Part shown: in pieces, positions 19,242 to 28,909 of the stretch
Numbering within the stretch: the stretch's first letter is position 1
How the letters are laid out: each line of letters begins with the position of its first letter
From: Vibrio cholerae
GTDB lineage: Bacteria; Actinomycetota; Actinomycetes; Actinomycetales; Micrococcaceae
Direction of reading: 5' to 3'
Assembly: GCA_009728235.1 (NCBI GenBank)
Contig: WNZI01000016.1
Location: forward strand, 1-64,000
DNA: 64,000 nt
The notes under the pieces: model-generated
Told to the model about the DNA's origin: nothing
Database searches by the model: none
What the model saw: only the letters and a program-made list of their open reading frames with translations
Translations under genes and position numbers: made by a program

Positions 19242-19723
19242 CATCCCTACGCACCGCAGCAGTGGTCATAGCCTCGACCCGCGCGGCAGCCGGCACCTAC
19301 GAGGACGAGTGCGGCCCCGCCGTCGCCGACTGGCTCTACCGGCACGGCTTCGCCGTGGCGGACGCGGTCGTGGTTCCCGACGGGGAAGCCGTGGGCTCGG
19401 CGATCGGCGTCGCGCTCGAAGCCCGTCCTGCCGTCCTCATCACCAGCGGGGGCACAGGACTCAGCCCGGACGATGCGACCCCCGAGCAGACCGCCCCCTA
19501 CCTCACGCGCAGCCTGCCCGGCGTCATGGAGGCTCTGCGCAGGGCCGGTTCGGATGCGGTTCCGACGGCCGTCCTCAGCCGCGGACTCGCGGGGACGGCG
19601 GGATCGACCTTCGTGATCAATCTGCCGGGATCGCCCGGTGGCGTCCGTGACGGGCTGGCCGTCCTGTCTCCGCTGATCGACCACATCTGCTCCCAGTTGG
19701 AAGGCCGCAATGACCACCGGTGA
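19238..19723 (+). CDS. mog: MogA/MoaB family molybdopterin adenylyltransferase
   Basis: This family adenylylates molybdopterin before metal insertion by MoeA. The ATG at 19238 overlaps the moaC stop. The 161-residue protein shows the motif [18 protein letters not shown] that binds the pterin pyrophosphate, then [27 protein letters not shown], the second conserved region. Mog and MoaB cannot be told apart safely by sequence. The operon position fits either name. Its 3' end overlaps moaE by 14 bases. Confidence 0.9.
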   Translation: MTSLRTAAVVIASTRAAAGTYEDECGPAVADWLYRHGFAVADAVVVPDGEAVGSAIGVALEARPAVLITSGGTGLSPDDATPEQTAPYLTRSLPGVMEALRRAGSDAVPTAVLSRGLAGTAGSTFVINLPGSPGGVRDGLAVLSPLIDHICSQLEGRNDHR

Positions 19724-20147
19724 TGTCGTCCATGCTGCCGTAGCCGACCGTCCCATCACACCCGAGGAGGCGCACGCGGGTGTCGACTCACCGTACTGCG
19801 GAGCCATCGTGGGATTCAGCGGAGTGGTGCGGGACCACGACGGCGGACGCGACGTCACGTCGCTGACCTACTCGGCCCATCCGAGCGCCGAGCGCATCAT
19901 CCGCGAGGTCGCCGAGGAGATCGCGGCCCGGCACGACGGCATCCGCATCTGGGTCGCCCACCGCATCGGGCCACTCGCCATCGGCGACCAGGCACTCGTC
20001 GCGGCCGTCGGGGCCGCGCACCGCGGGGAGGCGTTCAGGGCCTGCTCCGACCTCGTGGACCTGGTCAAGGAACGCGTACCCATCTGGAAGGAGCAGTTTT
20101 TCACCGACGGCTCCGTCGAATGGGTCGGCTCAGGGACGGAACAGTAG
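19710..20147 (+). CDS. moaE: molybdopterin synthase catalytic subunit
   Basis: MoaE, with two MoaD subunits, transfers sulfur to precursor Z. 145 residues with GAIVGFSGVVRDHDGGR, the LTYSAHPSAERI segment, RIWVAHRIGPLAIGD, HRGEAFRAC and the conserved Lys region VKERVPIWKEQFFTDG. It overlaps the mog 3' end. Its TAG stop also forms the start of the dapB -10 hexamer. Confidence 0.94.
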   Translation: MTTGDVVHAAVADRPITPEEAHAGVDSPYCGAIVGFSGVVRDHDGGRDVTSLTYSAHPSAERIIREVAEEIAARHDGIRIWVAHRIGPLAIGDQALVAAVGAAHRGEAFRACSDLVDLVKERVPIWKEQFFTDGSVEWVGSGTEQ

Positions 20148-20150
20148 GCT
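20145..20150 (+). promoter_or_regulatory. -10 of a leaderless promoter for dapB
   Basis: TAGGCT, of which TAG is the moaE stop, is followed by 7 bases and the dapB ATG at 20158. Confidence 0.5.
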
Positions 20151-20157
20151 TGGCCGC

Positions 20158-20928
20158 ATGAGTGAACTCCTGCCCGTTGCCGTGCTGGGTGCCCGCGGAC
20201 GGATGGGTGCCGAAGCAGTCCGGGCCATCGAGGCGGCAGCGGATCTCGACCTCGTCGCAGCCTGCGGCAGGACGGACCCGCTGGAGTCGTTGGTCTCCGC
20301 CGGTGCCCGCGTGGTCGTCGACCTGACCGTTCCCGATGCGACCGTCGACAACGTGACCTTCGCCGTCGAGCACGGCATGCACGCCGTCGTCGGGACGACC
20401 GGCTGGTCGGCCGACCGGCTCGACCGCCTGAACGACCTGCTGTCCCGACATCCGGGGACCGGTGTGCTGATCGCACCGAACTTCGCGCTCGGCTCGGTCC
20501 TCGCGACGGCGTTCGCCGCTTCCGCGGCACGCTACTTCGAATCCGTGGAGATCATCGAACTGCACCACCCCGACAAGGTCGACGCCCCCTCGGGCACGGC
20601 GGTCCGGACGGCGCAGCTGGTCGCGGCGGCACGCGCTGCCGCCGGTGTCGCGCGGGCTCCTGATGCGACGGTGGACCAGCTCGACGGCGCGCGAGGCGCG
20701 GACGTCGACGGCGTACCCGTCCACTCCGTCCGCCTGCGGGGGCTCACGGCGCACCAGGAAGTCCTGCTCGGCAGCCCGGGGGAGCAACTGACCATCCGCC
20801 ATGACTCCTTCGATCGGGCCTCCTTCATGCCGGGTGTCCTGCTCGGCATCAGGTCCGTGGCGCAGCACCCGGGACTGACCGTCGGTCTCGACGGCTATCT
20901 CGACCTGCAGGCCGGCGGGCGTCGCTGA
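20158..20928 (+). CDS. dapB: 4-hydroxy-tetrahydrodipicolinate reductase
   Basis: DapB reduces hydroxytetrahydrodipicolinate with NAD(P)H in the lysine/DAP pathway. 256 residues. It has an N-terminal GARGRMG dinucleotide loop, VDLTVPDATVDNV, VVGTTGWS, APNFALGSVL and the catalytic ELHHPDKVDAPSGTA segment, then HSVRLRGLTAHQEVLLGSPGE near the end. The hexamer TAGGCT lies seven bases before the ATG, so the mRNA may be leaderless. In related genomes dapB usually follows the M16 peptidase directly. Here the molybdenum-cofactor genes lie between. Confidence 0.95.
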   Translation: MSELLPVAVLGARGRMGAEAVRAIEAAADLDLVAACGRTDPLESLVSAGARVVVDLTVPDATVDNVTFAVEHGMHAVVGTTGWSADRLDRLNDLLSRHPGTGVLIAPNFALGSVLATAFAASAARYFESVEIIELHHPDKVDAPSGTAVRTAQLVAAARAAAGVARAPDATVDQLDGARGADVDGVPVHSVRLRGLTAHQEVLLGSPGEQLTIRHDSFDRASFMPGVLLGIRSVAQHPGLTVGLDGYLDLQAGGRR

Positions 20929-21407
20929 TGATCGGCTTCTACCGCGAGCACAGGGTCAAGATCGGTGTCCTGCTCGTGACAGCGCTTCTGGTCTTCTGGC
21001 TCGTCGTGGCTTTCCAGCGCAGCTTCCTGCTCCTCGGCGACCCGGAACCCGTCGCGAAGGCGATCGGCGCCGGGTATCTCCTGCTGCCCTGCATCGGTGC
21101 GTGGGCGCTGCTCCGGGAACTGCTCTTCGGTGCGCAGACGCAGCGGATGGCACGTGAGCTCGATGCCGAGGGCGGGCTGCCGGTCGACGACCTCCCGCGG
21201 ACTCCCGCCGGACGCATCGTCCGATCGGCGGCCGACGAGGCCTTCTCCTCCTACCAGGCCGAGGTGGAGGCCGACCCCGGGAACTGGCGGAGCTGGTTCA
21301 GGCTCTCGTGCGCCTACGATGCCGCCGGGGACCGGAAACGTGCGCGCAAGGCCATGCGGGACGCGGCGAAGCTCCATCGCCAGGCCGGGGCAGGGACCTC
21401 GCGCTAG
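20928..21407 (+). CDS. hypothetical membrane protein with TPR-like C-terminus
   Basis: 159 residues, with the ATG overlapping the dapB stop by one base. Two transmembrane helices (about 12-30 and 45-63) are followed by a cytoplasmic stretch with WRSWFRLSCAYDAAGDRKRARKAMRDAAKLH, which has the spacing of a single tetratricopeptide-like helix pair. It is not an enzyme as far as can be seen. The tight coupling to dapB suggests cotranscription. Function unknown. Confidence 0.72.
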   Translation: MIGFYREHRVKIGVLLVTALLVFWLVVAFQRSFLLLGDPEPVAKAIGAGYLLLPCIGAWALLRELLFGAQTQRMARELDAEGGLPVDDLPRTPAGRIVRSAADEAFSSYQAEVEADPGNWRSWFRLSCAYDAAGDRKRARKAMRDAAKLHRQAGAGTSR

Positions 21408-21413
21408 GAGTGC

Positions 21414-22594
21414 CTAGCGCCGTGCCTCGGATCTGCCCTCGCGGGCCGCGTTCGCCGCGCCGGAGGTGAGGAGCTCGAGCGGGCCGCGGGAGTGGATCCG
21501 CTGGAACAGGACGCCGATCACGACGGCGGCCAGCACCTGCAGCCAGAACAGCTGCATCGGTTCCGGGAGCGGATCCAGCTGGTCGGCCCAGCTCATGACG
21601 CAGATGTGCAGGCTGTAGAGCGTCAGCGTCATGGCGCCCGGCGCGGACAGGGGGAGCAGTGCCCCGGGGAACCGCCGCGTCAGGAGGAGGCAGGCGCCGA
21701 CGACGGCGGCCGCGGAACCGGCGACGTGCACCAGGTCGAAGGGAGTGCCCGAGTGGGGGGCGCTGACCGCCAGCCACCACCACGAGCCCGACTGGTCCAC
21801 GCCGGCCAGCCCGACGTCGAGCATCGCCTCCAGCGGGTAACGGCTTCCGTCGCAGTCGCGAGGAGCGCGGCGAGCCCTCCTCCCGGACCGAGCAGCTGCG
21901 CGCTGACGAGCTTTGCCGCGACGGCGGCGACGATACCCGCGCCGAGGAGATTCAGCTGCACGCCGAGCCGGGACAGGTCCAGCCGGCCGATCACCATGCC
22001 GACGAGGATGAACCCGAGCCACTGCACCACCGGGTAGTAGCCCGTCAGAAGGATGTCGGCGGCCAGGGTGCGCGGAACGAGGAAGTGTTCGAAGACGGGA
22101 TTGCCGCCGAGCGACGACGGCTCGACCGCGCCGGCCACCGCCGGGCGCAGGAGATACGCGGCAACCGGGGCCAGCAGCAGCCAGCCGGCCGCCCAGGCGG
22201 CGAGCGCCCGGAGGCGCAGCCCGACGAAAGGCAGCGCCACGAGGAACAGGACTCCGTAGTGGAACAGGATGATGGCGATATTCGTCTCGACCCCTCCGAG
22301 GACGAGGCCGATCAGGGCGATGATCACAGCCCGCACGGCGATCCCCCGGCGATCGGCCGACAGGGTACGGTCCCGGTGCGGCGCTCGACCCCCGGTCAGG
22401 AGTGCCAGGCCTATCCCTGCGACGACGGCGAACAGTCCCGACGCCCGACCGGAGAAGAGCAGTGCGGTCCCGGTGGCCTCGACGGTCCCCGGGAGGTACA
22501 GGGGGAGGACGTGCGTACTCATCATCCCGAAGAGGGCCACCCCGCGGGCCGCATCGATCCCGGTCAACCGCCGCGGGGCGGATTTGGTCTGCAT
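21414..22594 (-). CDS. polytopic membrane acyltransferase-like protein, HGSNAT/DUF418 type (one apparent frameshift)
   Basis: The N-terminus MQTKSAPRRLTGIDAARGVALFGMMSTHVLP matches the first helix of the heparan-glucosaminide acetyltransferase-like and DUF418 families, with the conserved Asp-Ala-Ala-Arg-Gly and a His in helix 1. About ten hydrophobic helices follow. The C-terminal part (LDVGLAGVDQSGSWWWLAVS onward) has the helix set expected after the break. The frame shifts near 21841; one added base joins ATEAV to YPLEAMLDVG, giving about 393 residues. It is convergent with the preceding gene and divergent from dapA. Acyl donor and acceptor are unknown. Confidence 0.78.
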
Positions 22595-22681
22595 CCAGCC
22601 ATGGTCCCACAGGGGCCGCCGCGCCTCCTGGAAGGTCCCGGTGCCCGCCGGTCGGTCCACCCGGGTCACCGCGTGAACGGG

Positions 22682-22687
22682 TAACGT
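22682..22687 (+). promoter_or_regulatory. -10 of a leaderless promoter for dapA
   Basis: TAACGT, then 7 bases, then the dapA ATG at 22695. Confidence 0.45.
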
Positions 22688-22694
22688 TTCCCCC

Positions 22695-23633
22695 ATGGCT
22701 GACACCCCCTCGCGTATCCTCCCCTTCGGTTCCCTCGTGACCGCCATGGTCACCCCCTTCACGGCCGACGGCGCCGTCGACTTCGATGCGACCGCCGCGC
22801 TCGCGACGAAGCTGGTCGACGACGGCTGCGACGGCCTTGTCGTGTCGGGGACCACGGGCGAGACGTCGACGCTGGAGGATTCCGAGAAGGAGGACCTCTA
22901 CCGGGTCGTCGCCGAGACGGTGGGGGACAGGGCACGCGTGATCGCGGGGACCGGGACGAACCACACCTCGCACTCCGTCGAGATGGCCCGACGGGCCGAG
23001 CGCGCAGGCGCCCACGCGCAGCTCGTCGTCACCCCGTATTACAACAAGCCCACCCAGTCCGGCGTACTGGCCCACTTCGATGCCGTCGCCGAGGCCAGCG
23101 ACCTGCCGATCATGATCTACGACATCCCCGGCCGCTCGGCGATCCCGATCACGACCGACACGATGTTCCGCCTCGCGGAGAATCCGAGGGTCGGCGCACT
23201 GAAGGACGCGAAAGCTGATTTCGCAGCAGTCACCCGGGTCCTCGCCGGTACCGACCTCGACGTCTACTCCGGTGATGACGGCCTGACCCTGCCATGGATG
23301 GCGGCGGGAGCCGTCGGCGTCGTGAGCGTCAGCGCCCATGTCGCGACCGCCCAGTTCCGCGCGCTGGTCGACGCAGCAACGGCGGGGGATTTCGTCGAGG
23401 CACGGCGCATCCACTTCGCGCTCGACCCCGTGATCCGGGCCGTCATGACCCACATCCCCGGAGCGGTCTCGGCGAAGCACATCCTGCACCTGCAGGGCGT
23501 CCTGGCCAACGCCGTCGTGCGCCTGCCGCTCGTCGAGGCCGACGAGCGGGAACTGGCTCCCGTCCTCGCCGACCTCGTCGAGGCGGGCTGGGACCTCGCC
23601 GCTTCCCGGAGCCCCCAGGTCACCTCCGCATGA
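22695..23633 (+). CDS. dapA: 4-hydroxy-tetrahydrodipicolinate synthase
   Basis: DapA condenses pyruvate with aspartate semialdehyde. The 312-residue TIM-barrel protein shows GSLVTAMVTPF, the Thr-Thr pair in VVSGTTGETSTL, the catalytic Tyr in VVTPYYNKPTQSGVLAHF, IMIYDIPGRS and the Schiff-base Lys in GALKDAKAD, followed by SGDDGLTLPWMAAGA. The start has no ribosome-binding site but has TAACGT seven bases upstream. The stop overlaps the RNase J start (ATGA), a pairing common in actinobacteria. Confidence 0.96.
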   Translation: MADTPSRILPFGSLVTAMVTPFTADGAVDFDATAALATKLVDDGCDGLVVSGTTGETSTLEDSEKEDLYRVVAETVGDRARVIAGTGTNHTSHSVEMARRAERAGAHAQLVVTPYYNKPTQSGVLAHFDAVAEASDLPIMIYDIPGRSAIPITTDTMFRLAENPRVGALKDAKADFAAVTRVLAGTDLDVYSGDDGLTLPWMAAGAVGVVSVSAHVATAQFRALVDAATAGDFVEARRIHFALDPVIRAVMTHIPGAVSAKHILHLQGVLANAVVRLPLVEADERELAPVLADLVEAGWDLAASRSPQVTSA

Positions 23634-25336
23634 GCGACGCGGCCGGCAGGGAAGCGGGCTCCACGGCCCCGGCCCGCCCGCCGGCACTCGAGCCCGGCAC
23701 CCTGCGGATCGTGCCGCTCGGCGGTCTCGGCGAGATCGGCCGCAACATGGCTGTGTTCGAACTGCGCGGCAAGCTCCTCATCGTGGACTGCGGGGTGCTG
23801 TTCCCCGAGGAGAACCAGCCGGGCGTCGACCTGATCCTGCCCGACTTCTCCTATCTCGAGGACAGGCTCGACGACGTCGTCGGGCTGGTCCTCACGCACG
23901 GACACGAGGACCACATCGGGGCCGTGCCGTACCTGCTGCGCCTCAAGGCGGACATCCCGGTCATCGGCTCCCAACTCACGCTCGCGCTGATCGAGGCGAA
24001 ACTGCAGGAACACCGTATCCGTCCCTACACCCTCACCGTGTCCGAGGGACAGATCGAACAGTTCGGCCCGTTCGAGTGCGAGTTCGTCGCGGTCAACCAC
24101 TCGATTCCCGACGCCCTGGCCGTCTTCCTCCGCACGGAGGCCGGGAACGTCCTGCACACCGGCGACTTCAAGATGGACCAGCTGCCGCTGGACGGCCGCA
24201 TCACCGATCTGCGCGCCTTCGCCCGCCTCGGCGAGGAGGGTGTGGACCTCTTCATGGTGGACTCGACCAATGCCGATGTGCCCGGCTTCACCACTGCTGA
24301 ACGCGAGATCGGGCCGGTCCTGGAGAACCTGTTCGGGCAGGCGCGCAAGCGGATCATCGTCGCGTCCTTCTCCTCCCACGTGCACCGCGTACAGCAGGTG
24401 CTGGACGCCGCGCACGCGCACGGGCGGTTCGTCTGCTTCGCCGGCCGGTCCATGGTGCGCAACATGGCCATCGCGGCGAAGCTCGGTTACCTCCATGTTC
24501 CCGACGGGATCCTGGTGGACATCAAGAACGTCGACGACCTGCCGGACGACCGCGTGGTCCTGATGTCCACCGGTTCCCAGGGTGAGCCCATGGCGGCGCT
24601 GTCCCGGATGGCCAACGGGGACCACCGGATCTCCGTGGGCACGGGTGACACCGTCATCCTCGCGTCCTCGCTGATCCCGGGTAACGAGAATGCGGTCTAC
24701 CGCGTCATCAACGGGCTGCTGAAGCTGGGCGCGGACGTCATCCACAAGGGCAACGCCACGGTGCACGTGTCCGGGCACGCCTCCGCCGGCGAACTCCTGT
24801 ACTGCTACAACATCCTCAGGCCGCGCAACGTGATGCCCGTGCACGGCGAGACGCGCCACCTCATCGCCAACGGCAAGCTCGCCCAGCAGACGGGCGTCCC
24901 GGCCTCGAACGTGCTGCTGACCGAGGACGGTTCGGTGGTCGACCTCGTGGGCGGCACCGCCCGCGTGGTGGGCGCCGTCGAGTGCGGCTACGTGTACGTC
25001 GACGGCTCCAGCGTCGGCGAGATCACGGACGCCGATCTGAAGGACCGGCGAACCCTCGGTGAGGAGGGCTTCATCTCGATCATCACCGTCGTCAACCGCA
25101 CCACCGGGAAGATCGTGTCCGGTCCGGACATCCACGCACGGGGATTCGCCGAGGACGACGCCGTCTTCGACGAGATCAGGCCCCGCATCAGCGAGGCGCT
25201 CGAGGCGGCGGTGAGGAACAGCACGGACCACACGAACCACCAGTTGCAGCAGGTGGTCCGCCGGGTCGTGGGCACGTGGGTGAACAGACGCCTGCGGCGT
25301 CGTCCCATGATCATCCCGGTGGTCCTCGAAGCCTGA
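23630..25336 (+). CDS. rnj: ribonuclease J
   Basis: RNase J is a metallo-beta-lactamase RNase with endo- and 5' exonuclease activity. The 568-residue protein starts at the ATG overlapping the dapA stop. It shows LGGLGEIGRNM, the zinc motif THGHEDHIG (His90 to His95), HTGDFKMDQ, the SSHVHRVQQ beta-CASP region, STGSQGEPMAAL and the VHGETRHL motif, then a C-terminal domain ending RRRPMIIPVVLEA. A longer upstream open frame exists but lies antiphase over dapA and is rejected. Confidence 0.95.
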   Translation: MSDAAGREAGSTAPARPPALEPGTLRIVPLGGLGEIGRNMAVFELRGKLLIVDCGVLFPEENQPGVDLILPDFSYLEDRLDDVVGLVLTHGHEDHIGAVPYLLRLKADIPVIGSQLTLALIEAKLQEHRIRPYTLTVSEGQIEQFGPFECEFVAVNHSIPDALAVFLRTEAGNVLHTGDFKMDQLPLDGRITDLRAFARLGEEGVDLFMVDSTNADVPGFTTAEREIGPVLENLFGQARKRIIVASFSSHVHRVQQVLDAAHAHGRFVCFAGRSMVRNMAIAAKLGYLHVPDGILVDIKNVDDLPDDRVVLMSTGSQGEPMAALSRMANGDHRISVGTGDTVILASSLIPGNENAVYRVINGLLKLGADVIHKGNATVHVSGHASAGELLYCYNILRPRNVMPVHGETRHLIANGKLAQQTGVPASNVLLTEDGSVVDLVGGTARVVGAVECGYVYVDGSSVGEITDADLKDRRTLGEEGFISIITVVNRTTGKIVSGPDIHARGFAEDDAVFDEIRPRISEALEAAVRNSTDHTNHQLQQVVRRVVGTWVNRRLRRRPMIIPVVLEA

Positions 25337-25431
25337 CGAAGGGCTTCCGGCGACCGGCCGAGGCGTCGTCGCTGCAGTCCCCTCGTGCCCGGCGGCATGC
25401 GTAGGTCCGACGATTCGGGGGGACCGTCCGG

Positions 25432-25437
25432 TACCGT
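25432..25437 (+). promoter_or_regulatory. -10 of a leaderless promoter for ftsK
   Basis: TACCGT followed by 7 bases and the ATG at 25445. Confidence 0.4.
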
Positions 25438-25444
25438 GAGGATC

Positions 25445-28312
25445 ATGGCCACTCGAACGTCCCCTGCCCCGCGGGGCCAGCAACAGACCCGCAGCAAGGG
25501 ATCGTCCGCGGCTGCGGGAGCCCCACGCGCCAAGGCGCAGGCGAAGGGGACCGGCCGCGAACCTGCGAAGACGCGACCGGTGCCCGTCCCGCCGGAGCCG
25601 CGGTCCGAGGACCACCTCGCCCTCCCGCTCCGGGCCGTCCGGGCCGTCTGGATGGGAACGGCGCGCGTCGTGGCCTCCGGCGTCCGCACGTTCGGGCACG
25701 ACGTCAACCCTGAGCGTGAGCTGCGACGTGACGGCTCCGGCTTCTTCCTGCTCCTGCTCGCCCTCGCGATCGCCGCCGTCGAGTGGTGGGCACTGACCGG
25801 CGCTGCCGCCGACGTCGTGCATGCCGCAGCAGGCGGTACCTTCGGCTGGATGGCGCTGCTGGTCCCCTTTCTGCTCGGCATCGGCGCGGTCCGCCTGTTC
25901 AGGTACCCGGAGCGCCACCGGGCCAACAACCGCATCGCCATCGGCCAGCTCGTCATCCTCTTCGCGGGCTCGGGCATCGCACATCTCGTGGGGGGCAGGC
26001 CGGGCCTGTCCGACGGCCTCGACGCGTTGTGGCGTGCGGGTGGGGTCACCGGCTTCCTCGTGGCGGGACCACTCAGTGCCGTGCTGAGCGCCTGGCCGGT
26101 CGGTGTCCTGCTCGCGCTCCTGGTCTTCCTCGGATTCCTGATCGTCACGGCGACGCCCTTCCGCCACATCCCCGGGCGCCTGCGTTCGCTGTACGAACAC
26201 CTGATGGGCCAGGACCCCGACGACCCGGGGCACCGCCGGGACGACGGCCACGACCAGAGCTACCTCTACGAGACGCACGGATCCTCCGCCCGGCAGGAAC
26301 CCAAGCGGCGCAGGCGACTGTTCGGTAAGGACAGGGACGACGCGTCGACCGACGGGCACGCGGCGGAGACGGACGGTTACGTCGGCGACGAAGCGTTCGA
26401 GCGGGCCGTCATCGAGGACGAGGAGCGTCGTGCCCGCGAGGCCGAGGCAGCCGTTCCGCCCGGGGTCCGTCGCCCCACGAAGCAGGAGCTCGCCGCCGAG
26501 GACCTCAAGCGCGCCCACGCATCCCGGGTTCCGGCCGCCGTCGAGGAGCAGGAGCGCGCCCCCGAGGGTGCCACCGAGGCGATCGACGTGGTCCCGGCCG
26601 CGAAGGCACTGATCGTCCCTTCCACGCCGGTGCAGCCGCAGGTCCCGCCGTCTCCCATCCCGCAGCGCACCGAGCAGCTGCAGCTTGCCGGCGACGTCAC
26701 CTACACCCTGCCACCCTCGGACTACCTGCCCGCCGGCACGCCGCCGAAGGAGCGTTCCGAGGCCAATGACTCCGTCGTCGCCGCCCTGACCCACACCATG
26801 GACCAGTTCAACGTGGACGCGAAAGTGACGGGATTCTCGCGCGGGCCCACGGTGACGCGCTACGAGATCGAGCTGGCCCCGGGTACGAAGGTGGAGCGGG
26901 TCACGGCCCTGTCGAAGAACATCTCCTACGCCGTCGCCAGCTCGGACGTCCGCATCCTCTCGCCGATTCCCGGCAAGTCCGCCATCGGCATCGAGATCCC
27001 CAACACCGACCGCGAGACGGTCTCCCTCGGTGACGTCCTGCGGTCCGGGAACGCTCGCAAGACCGATCATCCGATGGTGATGGGCGTCGGGAAGGACGTC
27101 GAGGGCGGATTCGTCGTCGCGAACCTCGCCAAGATGCCGCACCTCCTCGTCGCGGGAGCCACGGGTGCGGGCAAGTCCTCGTTCGTCAACTCCATGATCA
27201 CGTCCATCCTGATGCGTTCGACACCCGACGAGGTGCGCATGGTGATGGTCGATCCCAAGCGCGTGGAGCTCACCGCGTACGAGGGCGTCCCGCACCTGAT
27301 CACCCCGATCATCACCAACCCCAAGAAGGCCGCCGAGGCCCTCCAGTGGGTCGTCCGTGAGATGGACACGCGCTACGACGACCTCGCCAACTACGGCTAC
27401 AAGCACATCGACGACTTCAACAAGGCCGTCCGGAACGGCAAGATCATCCCGCCCGAGGGATCGAAGCGCGTGGTGCGCCCGTATCCGTACCTCCTGGTCA
27501 TCGTCGACGAGCTCGCGGACCTCATGATGGTCGCGCCCCGCGATGTCGAGGACTCGATCGTCAGGATCACGCAGCTCGCGCGCGCCGCCGGCATCCACCT
27601 CGTGCTGGCGACGCAGCGGCCGTCGGTCGACGTCGTCACCGGTCTGATCAAGGCCAACGTGCCGTCCCGCATGGCTTTCGCGACATCGTCCGTCACCGAC
27701 TCACGCGTGGTCCTCGACCAGCCGGGTGCCGAGAAGCTGATCGGCCAGGGTGATGCACTCTTCCTGCCGATGGGCGCCTCGAAGCCGATGCGCGTGCAGG
27801 GCGCGTGGGTCACCGAGTCGGAGATCCACCGCGTCGTCGAACACGTCAAGGGCCAGCTGGCGGCGGTCTACCGCGAGGACGTCGCCGTCGATGCGCCGAA
27901 GAAGCAGGTCGAGGACGACATCGGGGACGACCTCGATGTGCTGCTGCAGGCCACGGAGCTCGTCGTCACGACGCAGTTCGGGTCCACGTCGATGCTGCAG
28001 CGCAAGCTGCGCGTCGGTTTCGCGAAGGCCGGACGACTCATGGACCTCCTCGAGTCCCGCGGCGTCGTCGGGCCCTCGGAAGGATCGAAGGCGAGGGATG
28101 TTCTGGTCAAGCCGGACGATCTCGAGTCGGTGCTCGCCGCCATGCGCGGTGACGAGCCGCCCGCGGCTGCTCCCACGCGAGCCGCCCAGGTACCGATCGA
28201 CCTCGTCGCAGACGACCTCGCCGCGCGTGCACAGGCGGTCGACTACCACGACGGCTCCGACGGGCCGGACGACGAGGAGGGCACCGATGCCTGGAACCTC
28301 ACCGGCAGGTAG
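25445..28312 (+). CDS. ftsK: DNA translocase FtsK/SpoIIIE
   Basis: FtsK pumps chromosome termini across the division septum. 955 residues from the ATG at 25445. A basic Ala/Lys-rich head comes first, then about four transmembrane helices (roughly 95-240), a charged linker, the alpha domain (TVTRYEIELAPGTKVERV), the RecA-like beta domain with Walker A GATGAGKSS (Gly571 on) and Walker B LLVIVDELADLMM, ATQRPSVDVVTG, and a winged-helix gamma domain at the end (STSMLQRKLRVGFAKAGRLMDLLE) that reads polar KOPS sites in other bacteria. Its TAG stop forms the start of the pgsA -10. Confidence 0.95.
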   Translation: MATRTSPAPRGQQQTRSKGSSAAAGAPRAKAQAKGTGREPAKTRPVPVPPEPRSEDHLALPLRAVRAVWMGTARVVASGVRTFGHDVNPERELRRDGSGFFLLLLALAIAAVEWWALTGAAADVVHAAAGGTFGWMALLVPFLLGIGAVRLFRYPERHRANNRIAIGQLVILFAGSGIAHLVGGRPGLSDGLDALWRAGGVTGFLVAGPLSAVLSAWPVGVLLALLVFLGFLIVTATPFRHIPGRLRSLYEHLMGQDPDDPGHRRDDGHDQSYLYETHGSSARQEPKRRRRLFGKDRDDASTDGHAAETDGYVGDEAFERAVIEDEERRAREAEAAVPPGVRRPTKQELAAEDLKRAHASRVPAAVEEQERAPEGATEAIDVVPAAKALIVPSTPVQPQVPPSPIPQRTEQLQLAGDVTYTLPPSDYLPAGTPPKERSEANDSVVAALTHTMDQFNVDAKVTGFSRGPTVTRYEIELAPGTKVERVTALSKNISYAVASSDVRILSPIPGKSAIGIEIPNTDRETVSLGDVLRSGNARKTDHPMVMGVGKDVEGGFVVANLAKMPHLLVAGATGAGKSSFVNSMITSILMRSTPDEVRMVMVDPKRVELTAYEGVPHLITPIITNPKKAAEALQWVVREMDTRYDDLANYGYKHIDDFNKAVRNGKIIPPEGSKRVVRPYPYLLVIVDELADLMMVAPRDVEDSIVRITQLARAAGIHLVLATQRPSVDVVTGLIKANVPSRMAFATSSVTDSRVVLDQPGAEKLIGQGDALFLPMGASKPMRVQGAWVTESEIHRVVEHVKGQLAAVYREDVAVDAPKKQVEDDIGDDLDVLLQATELVVTTQFGSTSMLQRKLRVGFAKAGRLMDLLESRGVVGPSEGSKARDVLVKPDDLESVLAAMRGDEPPAAAPTRAAQVPIDLVADDLAARAQAVDYHDGSDGPDDEEGTDAWNLTGR

Positions 28313-28315
28313 CCT
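28310..28315 (+). promoter_or_regulatory. -10 of a leaderless promoter for pgsA
   Basis: TAGCCT, whose TAG is the ftsK stop, is followed by six bases and the GTG at 28322. Confidence 0.5.
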
Positions 28316-28321
28316 GACAAC

Positions 28322-28909
28322 GTGAGTACCTCTCCCAGCCCGGCAGTGCCGATCCTGAACATAGCCAACGTCCTGACCGTCGTGCGCATCCTGCTGGTCC
28401 CGTTCTTCATCTGGTTCCTCCTGCTCGACGACGGCCGTGGCGGCCTGTTCCGCTGGCTCGCGGTCCTCACCTTCGTCGTGGCGATCTACACCGACAAGCT
28501 CGACGGCGACCTGGCACGCAGCCGGGGGCTCATCACGGATTTCGGCAAGATCGCCGATCCCATCGCGGACAAGCTGCTCATCGGTTCGGCACTGGTGGTG
28601 CTGTCCGTCCTCGGCGAGCTGTGGTGGTGGGTCACCATCGTCATCCTCGTGCGCGAGATCGGCATCACGCTGCTGCGCTTCGCCGTCATCCGCTACGGCG
28701 TCATGCCCGCTTCGCGCGGCGGAAAGCTGAAGACCGTCGTGCAGACGGCGGCGATCCTGCTGTTCCTCATCCCGCTCCAGGCACTGCTCGGGGACTGGGC
28801 ATGGTGGCCCGCGGCCGCCGTGATGGCGGCAGCGGTCCTGATCACCGTGGTGACCGGCGTCGACTACATCGTCCAGGCCATCCGCCTCAGGGCGGGTGCC
28901 CGCACGTGA
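28322..28909 (+). CDS. pgsA: CDP-diacylglycerol-glycerol-3-phosphate 3-phosphatidyltransferase
   Basis: PgsA makes phosphatidylglycerol phosphate in the membrane. 195 residues, starting at GTG, with five to six transmembrane helices. The CDP-alcohol transferase signature is clear: DKLDGDLARS, then GKIADPIADK, carrying the metal-binding Asp residues. Early residues LNIANVLTVVRILLVPFF match the family. Its stop overlaps the cinA start (GTGA). The ftsK-pgsA-cinA-clgR-recA order is typical of actinobacteria. Confidence 0.93.
   Translation: MSTSPSPAVPILNIANVLTVVRILLVPFFIWFLLLDDGRGGLFRWLAVLTFVVAIYTDKLDGDLARSRGLITDFGKIADPIADKLLIGSALVVLSVLGELWWWVTIVILVREIGITLLRFAVIRYGVMPASRGGKLKTVVQTAAILLFLIPLQALLGDWAWWPAAAVMAAAVLITVVTGVDYIVQAIRLRAGART

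Noticed and set aside
23264-27598. An uninterrupted 1,444-codon reading frame on the minus strand
   Set aside because: It lies antisense to rnj and ftsK, has no family features and a composition expected from the mirrored codon positions of a high-GC gene.
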